64,000 nucleotides of DNA from Flavobacteriales bacterium (GCA_013205245.1 JABMNH010000071.1:1-64000), one strand, 5' to 3'; shown: positions 1-8,393, numbered from the stretch's first letter. A program made the numbers and translations. The notes: generated by a model not told the origin, from the sequence alone.

Positions 1-113
1 TATGGCAATTAAAAACAGTAAAAAATCAATATTAAGGAACTTAAAAAATTGAAATTATAAAAAAGTGTTCTCAAATTAACCTAAAAAACTGAAATTGTTC
101 TTTTGCAACGGTC
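1..113. mobile_element. probable end of an insertion sequence
   Basis: The RND permease reading frame loses family similarity at about base 113, where AT-rich sequence with no coding potential begins. Read on the minus strand, the new sequence starts GACCGTTGCAAAA. From memory this resembles IS5-type termini (GAGACCTTTGCAAAA). The adjoining TTAA at 114-117 fits the 4-bp YTAR target of that group. The transposase would lie outside the window and the other end cannot be seen, so this is an inference. Confidence 0.4.
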
Positions 114-744
114 TTAAATTAGTTTTACTAACGGCACTTGCAACTTCGGTAAATGATAATTTATAGGCACGTAAATCGTTTTCACGCACAGCAATTTCAA
201 TCTCTTGGGCCGGAAATCCAGAAATTCTAACCTGTGAAATACCATCAATATTTCTAAAATCGTTTTCTATATTTCTTGCATATTGCTTTAGGGTTGCCAA
301 AGGAATATTATTACCAGTAATGATGAGACTTATAGTTGACCTTATTCTTTCAACTTTTGCAATAATAGGAGGCTCCATCCCCGAAGGAAAGGAGGGGACT
401 CTGTCTACAGCATTTTTAACATCGGCTAAAACAACATCAATGCTTTTACCTTTTAAAGTTTCGACATTAATGGTTGCAGAGTTTTCTCTAGATACCGACG
501 TTACACGGTCAATACCAACAATACCTTTTAAATTATCTTCTATTTTAAGCACAACACCTTCTTCCATTTCTTCTGGAGAAGCACCTGGATAGCTAACATT
601 TATTGAGATGTTTTGTGATTCAACTAAAGGGAAATAGGAAGATTTCATTGATAAAGCACCTGCCAATCCAAATCCGAAAAAAGCAAAAATAATTACATTA
701 ACTGCTACCGGAAATTTTATAAAATAGGTTATAATTTTTTCCAT
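76..744 (-). pseudogene. RND efflux permease (AcrB/MMPL type), N-terminal fragment
   Basis: This is the start of an inner-membrane RND multidrug or metabolite exporter. The first transmembrane helix (about residues 8-30) and the opening of the porter domain are clear, including YPGASPEEMEE and the stretch ending EVASAVSKTN. Complete family members exceed 1000 residues. Here similarity stops near residue 210, and a few foreign residues (RPLQKNNFSFLG) precede a stop, so the pump domains are missing. The start codon overlaps the stop of the upstream membrane-fusion gene (TAATG), so the two are translationally coupled. The break coincides with the probable insertion-sequence end. The fragment alone cannot transport, and the rest of the gene may lie beyond the insertion. 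Confidence 0.75.
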
Positions 745-1859
745 TAGTGTTTTGTATTAAATAATTTTATACTCATTCCAGCATAAGCACCCGGAACAGG
801 TTTTGCTAAAATAGTTGTGCCATTTTGCAAGCCTTTGACAATAAGTGTGTCTTTATTTTCGAAAACAATATTAATTTCAACTAATACTAAAACGTCATTT
901 TTTATGATGTAAATTTTAGAATTATCAACCAATAAGTTTCGTTCAATTTCATAGGCATTATCTTCAGATTTAGCCTGAATATTAACATTTAAATATTGGC
1001 CTTCTTTTAAATCGGCACCTTCAACTTGAATAAAGGCTTGAATACTTTGTGTGGTAGCATCTACTTTTCCGTTAATTCGCACAACTTTTCCAGTATATGT
1101 TTTTGTTTTATCGCTATTTGAAAGTCTAACGGATTTACCAACTTGAAGTATATCTTGAAATTCTGATTTTACTGGCGCACTCAATTCAAAAACAGTAGGA
1201 TCTATAAATTCTCCTAATTTTTGACCTTGACGGATTAAGGTACCTGGATTTACCAAGGCATCTGTTAATATGCCATCAAAAGGGGCTTTTAAATTGTATT
1301 TATGCCATTTAACTTCTAAGTTATTAACATTGAAAAAGGCCGTATTTATCCCACGACCAGATATAAAAAATTTTTCTTTTTCTGATGTTAATTCTGGCAG
1401 ATTTGATATTGTTTTATTGATATCAAAATTTTGTAAATAAAGCTGCCATTTATCGTATTCTTTAGGGTAATCTAACTTAATGTCAGGCATAATAGCTGTA
1501 ATGGCATTAAATAAATTACTTTTTTGGGCTTGTAGATTGGCATAAAATTCTTCACTGTTTATTTTAACAAGTGTTTCGTCTTTTTTAAAAGCCATACCCG
1601 ATTTAAATTCTTTTGAAGTGCGCTCTAAAACACCTTGAACTTCTGAATATAATTCAATCTTATTTTTTGCAATTAAATTACCATTGGTACTTATAATAAG
1701 CGGGATAGTTCTGTTTGTTACTTTTTCTGAAAATACAGTTTTTACAATTTTCTCAGTCTTAGGTTTTGGTTTATTCTTGTTATCTATTAAGTATTTTGCT
1801 ACGAGTAGTGCGCCTCCTATAAATACAATTGCTAAAATTACTGATACAGTTCTTCTCAT
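744..1859 (-). CDS. RND efflux membrane-fusion protein (HlyD/AcrA family)
   Basis: Periplasmic adaptor that would link the RND permease to an outer-membrane channel. One N-terminal membrane anchor (about residues 5-25) is followed by the lipoyl/barrel-sandwich half (LYSEVQGVLERTSKEFKSG), a helical hairpin, the second half (YNLKAPFDGILTDALVNPG) and a beta-barrel domain. Its 371 residues are normal for the family. It sits 25 nt after the MarR gene and overlaps the permease start by one base, giving an operon marR-MFP-permease. A sequence resembling half of the MarR palindrome (AGTTATGCAACT) lies in the gap before it. Since the permease is broken, this protein may be an orphan. Confidence 0.9.
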   Translation of the reverse strand: MRRTVSVILAIVFIGGALLVAKYLIDNKNKPKPKTEKIVKTVFSEKVTNRTIPLIISTNGNLIAKNKIELYSEVQGVLERTSKEFKSGMAFKKDETLVKINSEEFYANLQAQKSNLFNAITAIMPDIKLDYPKEYDKWQLYLQNFDINKTISNLPELTSEKEKFFISGRGINTAFFNVNNLEVKWHKYNLKAPFDGILTDALVNPGTLIRQGQKLGEFIDPTVFELSAPVKSEFQDILQVGKSVRLSNSDKTKTYTGKVVRINGKVDATTQSIQAFIQVEGADLKEGQYLNVNIQAKSEDNAYEIERNLLVDNSKIYIIKNDVLVLVEINIVFENKDTLIVKGLQNGTTILAKPVPGAYAGMSIKLFNTKH

Positions 1860-1884
1860 TGTTTTAATATTGTTAGTTATGCAA

Positions 1885-2349
1885 CTAGTTTGATGTATTT
1901 TTTAAATTATTTTGAATTTTTTTCATAACATTTATGAATATTTCTTTTTCATTTACTGTAATGCCTTCTTGTAATAATTCCATACTATTTAACATTAATG
2001 GTTTCATTTTTGAGAAAATACTTTTTCCTGTTTTAGTGATGTAAATTAAGTTTATTCTGGCATCTTTTTTTGATGGAATCCTAGCTACTAAATTATTTTT
2101 TTCCATCACATTAATTAAACGTGTTAAAGTGGCTTTGTTTCTATTGGTTATAAAGGCTAGTTCGTTTTGAATGATGCCGTCATTATCTTCATTTAATATT
2201 TTTAAAACAATCCATTGTTCTTTGGTAACTTGAATGTTATTTTCATGAAAAACATCCGATAAAAAAAGATTCATCATTTTAAATGTTTTACCAATCCACG
2301 GTGCTAATGTTTTATTAAAGTCAGATTCCTTATTGTAACCAATATTCAT
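1885..2349 (-). CDS. MarR-family transcriptional regulator
   Basis: Winged-helix repressor of the MarR type, expected to control the efflux genes behind it and respond to a small ligand. The core is visible: a helical dimer region, the recognition region (IIQNELAFITNRNKATLTRLINVMEKN), the wing (RIPSKKDARINLIYITKTGK) and a C-terminal helix. I chose the ATG at 2349 rather than the one at 2379. A TATATTTG -7 box on the minus strand at 2375-2368 would place the transcript start downstream of 2379. A perfect 26-bp palindrome lies just upstream and is the probable operator. The ligand cannot be predicted. Confidence 0.88.
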   Translation of the reverse strand: MNIGYNKESDFNKTLAPWIGKTFKMMNLFLSDVFHENNIQVTKEQWIVLKILNEDNDGIIQNELAFITNRNKATLTRLINVMEKNNLVARIPSKKDARINLIYITKTGKSIFSKMKPLMLNSMELLQEGITVNEKEIFINVMKKIQNNLKNTSN

Positions 2350-2386
2350 TTTATATAAAAATTTCGACAAATATAGCATAAAATAA

Positions 2387-2412
2387 ATAATAGTTGCATA
2401 TGCAACTATTAT
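2387..2412. promoter_or_regulatory. perfect 26-bp palindrome, candidate MarR operator
   Basis: Each half reads ATAATAGTTGCAT, and the two halves are exact reverse complements with no spacer. It lies between the divergent marR and glutathione peroxidase genes, 11 bp upstream of the TATATTTG -7 box of marR (2368-2375). MarR proteins bind such sites near their own promoter, so autorepression is the simplest reading. Control of the divergent peroxidase gene is also possible. Confidence 0.75.
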
Positions 2413-2488
2413 AAATGTTTAATATTTTGGTCATATAAATGAGTGTTGGTGTTTTTTTAATAAATTAGCCTCAATTTAAAAACAGGTT

Positions 2489-3079
2489 ATGAAAAAGTTT
2501 ATTGCATTACTATTAGTCTTAGCTTTTGTGTCTTGTCAAAAGGCAAAAAATAAAGAAGTCGCCATTAATTTAAACACTCAAACAAACAGCATGCAAAAAG
2601 AAACAATTTATCAGTTTAAAATGACTGATCTTTACGGAAAGGAATTCAATTTTTCTAACCTAAAAGGTAAAAAATTGATGATTGTAAACACGGCCTCAAA
2701 ATGTGGTTATACACCACAATATAAAGATTTAGAAAAATTATATAATACTTATAAAGACAAAAATTTTGTAATTGTAGGCTTTCCAGCCAATAATTTTGGT
2801 AAGCAAGAACCCGGAACAGATACAGAGATCGCAGAATTCTGTCAACAAAATTATGGGGTTAGTTTTCCTATGATGACAAAAACATCGGTAAAAGAAGAAG
2901 ATATGAATCCTGTGTATCAGTTTCTAACGCAGCAATCTAAAAACGGATTTAAAGATTCTGAAGTGGCGTGGAATTTTCAAAAATACCTTATTGACGAAAA
3001 CGGAAACGTGGTTAATATATATCCGTCAAAAACATTACCAATAGATGCTGCTATTGTGGCTTGGATTGAAAACAAATAA
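2489..3079 (+). CDS. glutathione peroxidase family lipoprotein
   Basis: Thiol peroxidase of the GPx fold that probably reduces hydroperoxides with thioredoxin-like donors. The organism appears to use bacillithiol rather than glutathione. Residues 1-16 form a lipoprotein signal with lipobox FVSC (Cys16), predicting attachment outside the inner membrane. The catalytic set is complete: Cys72 in NTASKCGYT, Gln108 in FGKQEPG, and Trp162-Asn163 in WNFQKYL. Length is 196 residues including about 35 residues of leader and linker. It diverges from marR and its stop is 3 nt before the next gene, so the two may be cotranscribed. A second paralogue lies in the light island (32850-33407). Confidence 0.9.
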   Translation: MKKFIALLLVLAFVSCQKAKNKEVAINLNTQTNSMQKETIYQFKMTDLYGKEFNFSNLKGKKLMIVNTASKCGYTPQYKDLEKLYNTYKDKNFVIVGFPANNFGKQEPGTDTEIAEFCQQNYGVSFPMMTKTSVKEEDMNPVYQFLTQQSKNGFKDSEVAWNFQKYLIDENGNVVNIYPSKTLPIDAAIVAWIENK

Positions 3080-3082
3080 ATT

Positions 3083-4234
3083 ATGACAAAATATAAAGGT
3101 TTAAATACCATTTGCACGCACGTAGGCGAAATTAAAGACACACAATTCGGTGGGGCTATTTCGCCCATTTTTATGACATCATCCTATCCTTTTATGGATG
3201 TAGATGTGAAACGTTATCCGCGTTATTTTAACACACCAAATCAAGAATCTGTGGCCATAAAGATTGCCGCTTTAGAACATGCCGAGGCTGCGATGCCTTT
3301 TGCATCAGGTATGGCGGCTATAAGCACCACACTTTTGGCCTTTTTACAGCAAGGAGATCATGTGGTTTTTCAGAACGAAATTTATGGAGGCGCTTTTAAT
3401 TTTGTGGTAGAAGAGTTTGATAAATTTGGCATTGAATACACCTTTACAAAAGGTGTGGCTGTAACCGATTTTGAATCAGAAATTAAAGAAAACACCAAAG
3501 TTATTTATATAGAAACGCCTTCCAATCCATTACTTAGCATAACCGATGTTGTGGCTGTAGCCGATTTGGCTAAAAAACATGGTTTGATAAGTATGATTGA
3601 CAATACTTTTGCCTCACCTGTAAATCAAATCCCAATTGATTTGGGTATCGATATCGTTTTGCATTCCGCAACAAAATATTTGGGTGGACATAGCGATATT
3701 TGTGCAGGTGCCGTAGCTTCAACCAATGAAAATATAAATATTATTTTTCAGAAAGCTAAGAATTTAGGAGGTAATATGAGCGATTTTATGTGTTACCTTT
3801 TAGAACGCAGTATCAAAACTTTGGGCTTGCGTGTAAAACAACATAATGTAAATGCTTTGGCAATGGCAGAGTATTTAGAAGATCATAAAGCAATTAAAAA
3901 AGTATATTACCCAGGATTAGCATCACATCCAAATCACAGTATTGCAAAAGCGCAGATGAAAGGTTTTGGGGGCATGTTGTCTTTTGAATTGAATGACGGT
4001 CTAGATGCTGTTGCTTTTCAAAAAGCTTTAACAATGATTAAACCTTCGTTGAGTTTGGCAGGCGTAGAGTCCACTATTTTACTGCCAGCTGTAACATCTC
4101 ATGCCTTAATGGGCGCTGAGGCAAGAAAAGAGCAAGGCATATCAGATAATCTTTTGCGTTTTTCGGTCGGTATTGAAGAGCTTGAAGATATCATTGCAGA
4201 TATAGAGCAAGCCGTAGATCAAATAACAAAATAA
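3083..4234 (+). CDS. PLP-dependent trans-sulfuration enzyme (cystathionine gamma-synthase/lyase family)
   Basis: Cytosolic fold-type I PLP enzyme of the Cys/Met metabolism family. The PLP lysine is Lys198 in HSATKYLGGHSD and the cofactor-binding Asp173 is in SMIDNTFASP; the early FASGMAAIS motif binds the phosphate. Length (383) is typical. Members catalyse gamma- or beta-replacement or elimination on homoserine esters, cystathionine or methionine. Sequence alone does not separate cystathionine gamma-synthase, cystathionine lyase and methionine gamma-lyase. The neighbouring bshB1 gene needs a cysteine-rich thiol pathway, which fits a sulfur-amino-acid role. It starts 3 nt after the peroxidase stop. 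Confidence 0.85.
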   Translation: MTKYKGLNTICTHVGEIKDTQFGGAISPIFMTSSYPFMDVDVKRYPRYFNTPNQESVAIKIAALEHAEAAMPFASGMAAISTTLLAFLQQGDHVVFQNEIYGGAFNFVVEEFDKFGIEYTFTKGVAVTDFESEIKENTKVIYIETPSNPLLSITDVVAVADLAKKHGLISMIDNTFASPVNQIPIDLGIDIVLHSATKYLGGHSDICAGAVASTNENINIIFQKAKNLGGNMSDFMCYLLERSIKTLGLRVKQHNVNALAMAEYLEDHKAIKKVYYPGLASHPNHSIAKAQMKGFGGMLSFELNDGLDAVAFQKALTMIKPSLSLAGVESTILLPAVTSHALMGAEARKEQGISDNLLRFSVGIEELEDIIADIEQAVDQITK

Positions 4235-4252
4235 GAATTTAATTAGAATTAT

Positions 4253-4969
4253 ATGAAACTAGATATTTTAGCCATAGGTGCCCATCCAGACGATGTAGAA
4301 TTAGGTTGTGGTGCTACTGTTGCCAAAGCAGTTGCCGAAGGAAAAAAAGTGGGCATTTTAGATTTAACCAGAGGTGAATTGGGTACGCGTGGTTCTGCAG
4401 AAATACGCGATAAAGAAGCAGCGGTAGCTGCTAAAATACTTGGTGTTTCTGTTCGTGAAAATTTAGCTTTTGCCGATGCTTTTTTTGTTAATGACAAAGT
4501 ACATCAATTAGAAGTTATTAAAATGATTCGCAAATATCAGCCAGACATTGTGTTGTGTAATGCTGTTGAAGATAGACATATTGATCATCAGAAGGGAAGT
4601 AATTTGGCTTCGGATGCTTGTTTTTTATCTGGTTTAGAAAAAGTTGAGACGCAATTGGATGGTGTGAAGCAAGAAGCTTGGCGTCCAAAAAAAGTCTATC
4701 ATTATATTCAATGGAAAAATATTGAGCCTCATTTTGTGGTAGATGTAGGAGACTTTATTCACACCAAAATGGCATCCGTTAAGGCTTACGGTTCGCAGTT
4801 TTATAATCCAGATAGCAGTGAACCAGTATCGCCAATTACGAGTAAATTTTTTTTAGATAGTATTTCTTATCGCGCACAAGATTTGGGCCGTTTGATAGGT
4901 GTAGATTATGCCGAAGGCTTTACCACAGAGCGTTATGTAGCCGTTAAAAGTTTAGATGATTTAATCTGA
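4253..4969 (+). CDS. bshB1: bacillithiol biosynthesis deacetylase BshB1
   Basis: Zinc-dependent PIG-L/LmbE-family deacetylase that removes acetate from N-acetylglucosaminyl-malate, the second step of bacillithiol synthesis. The metal-binding motif AHPDDVELG is at residues 10-18 and the second motif EDRHIDH is near residue 107. Length (238) matches the family. It follows the sulfur-amino-acid enzyme by 18 nt on the same strand. It implies that bacillithiol is the low-molecular-weight thiol here, relevant to the several peroxidases in the window. The other bsh genes are not in view. Confidence 0.92.
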   Translation: MKLDILAIGAHPDDVELGCGATVAKAVAEGKKVGILDLTRGELGTRGSAEIRDKEAAVAAKILGVSVRENLAFADAFFVNDKVHQLEVIKMIRKYQPDIVLCNAVEDRHIDHQKGSNLASDACFLSGLEKVETQLDGVKQEAWRPKKVYHYIQWKNIEPHFVVDVGDFIHTKMASVKAYGSQFYNPDSSEPVSPITSKFFLDSISYRAQDLGRLIGVDYAEGFTTERYVAVKSLDDLI

Positions 4970-4987
4970 TTTTTTATTATAAAAATA

Positions 4988-5018
4988 TTTGTAGAAAATC
5001 GGAAATAGATTACATTTG
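4988..5018 (+). promoter_or_regulatory. promoter of tRNA-His
   Basis: TTTG at 4988-4991 and TACATTTG at 5011-5018 are separated by 19 nt. This is an exact match to the Bacteroidota housekeeping consensus TTTG-N19-TAnnTTTG. The tRNA begins about 38 nt after the -7 box. Confidence 0.8.
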
Positions 5019-5055
5019 CATCTGCTTATTTGAAAGACTAATAAGCACGCAAAAT

Positions 5056-5130
5056 GGTGGTTGTAGCTCAGCTGGTTAGAGCATCGGTTTGTGGTACCGA
5101 GGGTCGCCGGTTCGAACCCGGTCTTCCACC
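5056..5130 (+). tRNA. tRNA-His (anticodon GTG)
   Basis: The cloverleaf is readable: D arm with GCTCAGCTGGTTAGAGC, anticodon loop TTGTGGT with anticodon GTG, and T arm with GGTTCGAACC. The extra 5' G (5056) opposite C73 is the histidine identity feature. A full CCA is not encoded. In the acceptor stem, positions 5 and 6 (T,T) face T68 and T67 (strands GTGGTTG and CTTCCAC), giving two adjacent U-U oppositions. The last 16 bases are repeated downstream at 5248-5263. Confidence 0.93.
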
Positions 5131-5148
5131 CAAAAATAAAGCTTCTCA
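5115..5148 (+). repeat. 34-bp direct repeat, copy 1 (tRNA-His 3' end)
   Basis: Begins in the T loop of tRNA-His and continues into the terminator stem. It is repeated at 5248-5281 with 32 of 34 bases identical (CC changed to TT). Repeats of a tRNA 3' end are the usual footprint of integrase attachment sites. Confidence 0.8.
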
Positions 5149-5167
5149 GAAATGGGGAGCTTTTTTT
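5138..5167 (+). terminator. terminator of tRNA-His
   Basis: The hairpin AAAGCTTCTC / GGGGAGCTTT (two G-U pairs, short loop) runs into a T tract of ten bases. It starts a few bases after the tRNA. Confidence 0.75.
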
Positions 5168-5247
5168 GTGTCTTAAATCAAAGTTAAGACTTTCCGGGTG
5201 AGAAGTTTATCCCGTGAGCGTAGCGATACGAGGGTGCAGCCTGTGGA

Positions 5248-5281
5248 AACCCGGTCTTTTACCCAAAAATAAAGCTTCTCA
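5248..5281 (+). repeat. 34-bp direct repeat, copy 2 (displaced tRNA-His 3' end)
   Basis: Starts AACCCGGTCTT and ends AAAGCTTCTCA, 133 bp downstream of copy 1. No tRNA body precedes it, so it is not a second tRNA gene. An 18-bp palindrome and a T tract follow directly. It may be a remnant attachment site after loss of an integrated element, or a local duplication. Confidence 0.8.
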
Positions 5282-5299
5282 TCCCGATAGTTATCGGGA
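5282..5299. repeat. 18-bp palindromic repeat (TCCCGATAGTTATCGGGA)
   Basis: Almost the same 18-bp palindrome (central GT here, GC in the others) occurs at 18882-18899 and 62275-62292, always between genes. Here a T tract follows, so it can also act as a terminator. Confidence 0.75.
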
Positions 5300-5345
5300 G
5301 GGAGGTTTTTTGTACAGAGAGTCAACAAGGGAGCCTGCTCTCTTG

Positions 5346-8150
5346 TTAAACTTTAAGTTTTTCTGATAAATAAGAGGCAGTATAAGAATTTTGTTGAAGA
5401 ATCAAATCTTCTGGCGTTCCTTGAAATAGGAGGTCGCCACCTTTTTCGCCACCCTCTTTGCCCAAATCAATAATATAATCGGCACATTTAATCAGATCCA
5501 AATTATGCTCAATAACGAGAACGGAATGTCCCTTTTCTATAAGTGCCTGAAAAGATTTGATGAGTTTTAAAATATCGTGAAAATGGAGGCCTGTTGTAGG
5601 TTCATCAAAAATAAAAAGCGTTTTTTCTTTGGTTACACCTTTTACTAAAAACGAAGCCAGTTTTATACGTTGCGCTTCGCCGCCAGAAAGGGTAGAAGAG
5701 GCTTGCCCTAATTGCACATATCCCAAACCTACATCTTGTAAAGCTTTGAGTTTTTGAACTACTTTTAATTGGTTAATTTCTTTAAAAAATAGAATGGATT
5801 CATCAACACTCAAAGTCAATAAATCTGAAATTGATTTTCCCTCAAAAGTAACTTCTAAAACTTCCTTTTTAAAACGTTTGCCATTACAGGTTTCGCAAAT
5901 TAAATGCACATCTGCCATAAATTGCATTTCTATGGTAACTTCGCCATCGCCTTTACAGGTTTCGCATCTGCCACCATCTACATTAAAAGAAAAATGCTTG
6001 CTTTTATAATTTCTGATTTTAGATAATTTTTGTGATGCAAATAAATTCCTAATATCATCGTAAGCTTTGATATAAGTCACAGGATTAGAGCGACTGCTAC
6101 GGCCAATAGGATTTTGATTGATAAATTCTACATTCTTTAGACTTTCGTAATTACCTTCTATATTTCGGTACTGTCCTATTTTATCTGTGCTATAACCCGT
6201 TAATTCTTTCTGTAAAACAGGATATAAAATATGACGGACCAAGGTGCTTTTTCCACTACCCGAAACACCAGTTATGACAGCTAAGCAGTTTAAAGGGATT
6301 TTTACATCAATATTTTTAAGATTATGAGAACGCGCTCCTAGAATTTCTATATAATTCCGTGTTTTTCTTCGTTGTTTTGGGATGGGTATTTCTAACTTGT
6401 AATTAAGATATTGTGCTGTGAGCGAATCAGATTTTAATATGTCTTTATAAGTACCTTCAGCCACGATTTCGCCACCAAAATAGCCAGCCTCTGGTCCAAT
6501 ATCTATGATATAATCGGCGGCTTTCATAATATCTTCATCATGTTCAACAACAATAACAGTATTGCCTAAATCGCGTAAATCTTGTAGCACTTTTATTAAA
6601 CGTTCTGTATCTTTTGGATGTAAGCCTATGCTGGGTTCGTCTAAAATATACATAGATCCTACCAAACTGCTTCCTAAAGAAGTGGCAAGATTTATGCGTT
6701 GGCTTTCTCCTCCAGATAATGTGCGTGAATTTCTGTTTAAATTTAAATATGAAAGGCCAACGTCTTGTAAAAATTTAAGTCGGTTATTAATCTCAATTAA
6801 TATGCGTTTTGCGATTTTAAATTCGGTAGCATCTAATTTCAAGTTATTAAAAAAATCGTCTAATTTATCTAGTGGTAAATCCACCAAATCGGTAATCGAT
6901 TTGCCGTTTATTTTTACATAAGATGATTCAATTTTTAAACGTTTTCCGTTGCAAACATCGCATTGCGTTTTTCCGCGATAGCGCGATAATAAAACACGAT
7001 TTTGAATTTTGTAGCTCTTATTTTCGATGTGTTTAAAAAAGGTATTGATACCTTCAAAGGCATCATTGCCTTTCCAAATTAAATCTTTTTGTTCTTGTGT
7101 GAGCTCAAACCAAGGTTTATGAATGGGGATGCCAAACCTAGAAGCGCTCATTAATAGTGGTTCTTTGTATGATAAATAAGCTTCAGATCTCCATGGTAAA
7201 ATAGCATTGTCATAAATGGATAAAGCCGAATTTGGAATAACCAAGTCTTTATCAATACCAATAACATTGCCATAACCTTCGCATTTTGGGCAAGCGCCAT
7301 ACGGATTGTTAAAGCTAAAAAGATGAAGGTTTGGTTCTAAAAAAGACATCCCATCTAAGTCAAACGAATTGCTAAATTCTTGAATGCTTTTGTCTGATAA
7401 AATTTCTAATTGACAGAGGCCGTGACCTTCGTAAAAAGCTGTTTGAATAGCATCTGCGAGCCGATTGTAATAATCTTCGTTATGCTGCACAACCAGTCTG
7501 TCTACTACCAGATAAAATTCAGAAATTTTAGCAAAATCAGAAATATTTTCTAAAGCAGTCTCAATTTTTAATATATCACTTAAAAATTTTACACGGGCAT
7601 ACCCTTGTTGTAAAAGAAGGGGTAATAGTTTATTTAATGGACGTTCTTTGGAAACTTTAATAGGTGCTAAAAGAAGCAATTTTTCATTTTCTGGCAGTGC
7701 CTTTATATAGGTTATAACCTCGGTAACAGTATGTTTAATAACTTCATTACCAGAAATAGGAGAGTAGGTTTTGCCCACTCTGGCAAAAAATAATTTTAAA
7801 TAATCGTAAATTTCTGTAGAAGTGCCTACAGTAGATCTGGGATTGTTAGAATTAACCTTTTGTTCTATGGCAATAGCAGGCGAAATACCTTTTATATAAT
7901 CTACTTTGGGTTTGTTTAGTTTTCCTAAAAACTGACGCGCATAAGAAGACAAACTTTCTACATAACGTCTTTGACCTTCGGCATAAAGCGTATCAAAAGC
8001 CAAACTCGATTTTCCAGAACCAGACAAACCTGTAATAACAACTAATTTATTTCGGGGGATAGCAACATCAATATTTTTTAAATTATGCAACCCAGCACCC
8101 TTAATAAGGATGAATTCTTTAGGATTTAGTTCCGAAATATTTTGGGTCAT
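5346..8150 (-). CDS. uvrA: excinuclease ABC subunit A
   Basis: Damage-recognition ATPase of nucleotide excision repair, which loads UvrB on distorted DNA. Two ABC ATPase halves are complete: Walker A GLSGSGKSS and GVSGSGKST, signatures LSGGESQRINLA and LSGGEAQRIKLA, and Walker B motifs ILDEPSIGLHP and IFDEPTTGLHF. Zinc-finger CxxC pairs are present in both halves (CPKCEGYGN with CDVCNGKR; CETCKGDG with CETCNGKRF). Length (934) is normal. It is a single-gene unit on the minus strand. Bacteroidota often carry more than one UvrA; this appears to be a full canonical copy. Confidence 0.96.
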   Translation of the reverse strand: MTQNISELNPKEFILIKGAGLHNLKNIDVAIPRNKLVVITGLSGSGKSSLAFDTLYAEGQRRYVESLSSYARQFLGKLNKPKVDYIKGISPAIAIEQKVNSNNPRSTVGTSTEIYDYLKLFFARVGKTYSPISGNEVIKHTVTEVITYIKALPENEKLLLLAPIKVSKERPLNKLLPLLLQQGYARVKFLSDILKIETALENISDFAKISEFYLVVDRLVVQHNEDYYNRLADAIQTAFYEGHGLCQLEILSDKSIQEFSNSFDLDGMSFLEPNLHLFSFNNPYGACPKCEGYGNVIGIDKDLVIPNSALSIYDNAILPWRSEAYLSYKEPLLMSASRFGIPIHKPWFELTQEQKDLIWKGNDAFEGINTFFKHIENKSYKIQNRVLLSRYRGKTQCDVCNGKRLKIESSYVKINGKSITDLVDLPLDKLDDFFNNLKLDATEFKIAKRILIEINNRLKFLQDVGLSYLNLNRNSRTLSGGESQRINLATSLGSSLVGSMYILDEPSIGLHPKDTERLIKVLQDLRDLGNTVIVVEHDEDIMKAADYIIDIGPEAGYFGGEIVAEGTYKDILKSDSLTAQYLNYKLEIPIPKQRRKTRNYIEILGARSHNLKNIDVKIPLNCLAVITGVSGSGKSTLVRHILYPVLQKELTGYSTDKIGQYRNIEGNYESLKNVEFINQNPIGRSSRSNPVTYIKAYDDIRNLFASQKLSKIRNYKSKHFSFNVDGGRCETCKGDGEVTIEMQFMADVHLICETCNGKRFKKEVLEVTFEGKSISDLLTLSVDESILFFKEINQLKVVQKLKALQDVGLGYVQLGQASSTLSGGEAQRIKLASFLVKGVTKEKTLFIFDEPTTGLHFHDILKLIKSFQALIEKGHSVLVIEHNLDLIKCADYIIDLGKEGGEKGGDLLFQGTPEDLILQQNSYTASYLSEKLKV

Positions 8151-8271
8151 TTAAAAAAGGATAAGCTACAAATATATAAAAAGTCAGCTTAATTTTAAAG
8201 CTAATTAAATCCCAAAAATAATATTAGGGATTTTATTTCAAAAATAAATTATCATTAAAAAGTAAATATAA

Positions 8272-8304
8272 TTTGTTTTTTACCCAAATTATTTGCTATT
8301 TTTG
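8272..8304 (+). promoter_or_regulatory. promoter of the first ECF sigma gene
   Basis: TTTG at 8272-8275 and TATTTTTG at 8297-8304, with a 21-nt spacer, match the Bacteroidota housekeeping promoter. The leader to the start codon would be about 80 nt. Confidence 0.6.
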
Positions 8305-8393
8305 GAGTAATAATTTATTAAACCACTGCCTATAGCATAATATTACTTTTTTTTTGATTGATTGCACAAAAATTATCTTAATAAAGTAATGTT

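Noticed and set aside
1872-1892. Half-site-like AGTTATGCAACT between marR and the adaptor gene as a second MarR operator
   Set aside because: It lacks the full palindrome and the central bases differ; noted only as a weak resemblance.
2414-2440. GTTTAA upstream of the first glutathione peroxidase as another light-island site
   Set aside because: No TTAAAC lies 16 nt away; single half sites are expected by chance in AT-rich DNA.
5248-5281. A second tRNA gene suggested by the GG-TCTT-ACCC end
   Set aside because: Only the 3' 16 bases of the tRNA are present; no D arm or anticodon arm precedes them.
6562-6921. 119-codon plus-strand frame inside uvrA
   Set aside because: Antisense shadow of a well-conserved gene; its product has no recognisable features.
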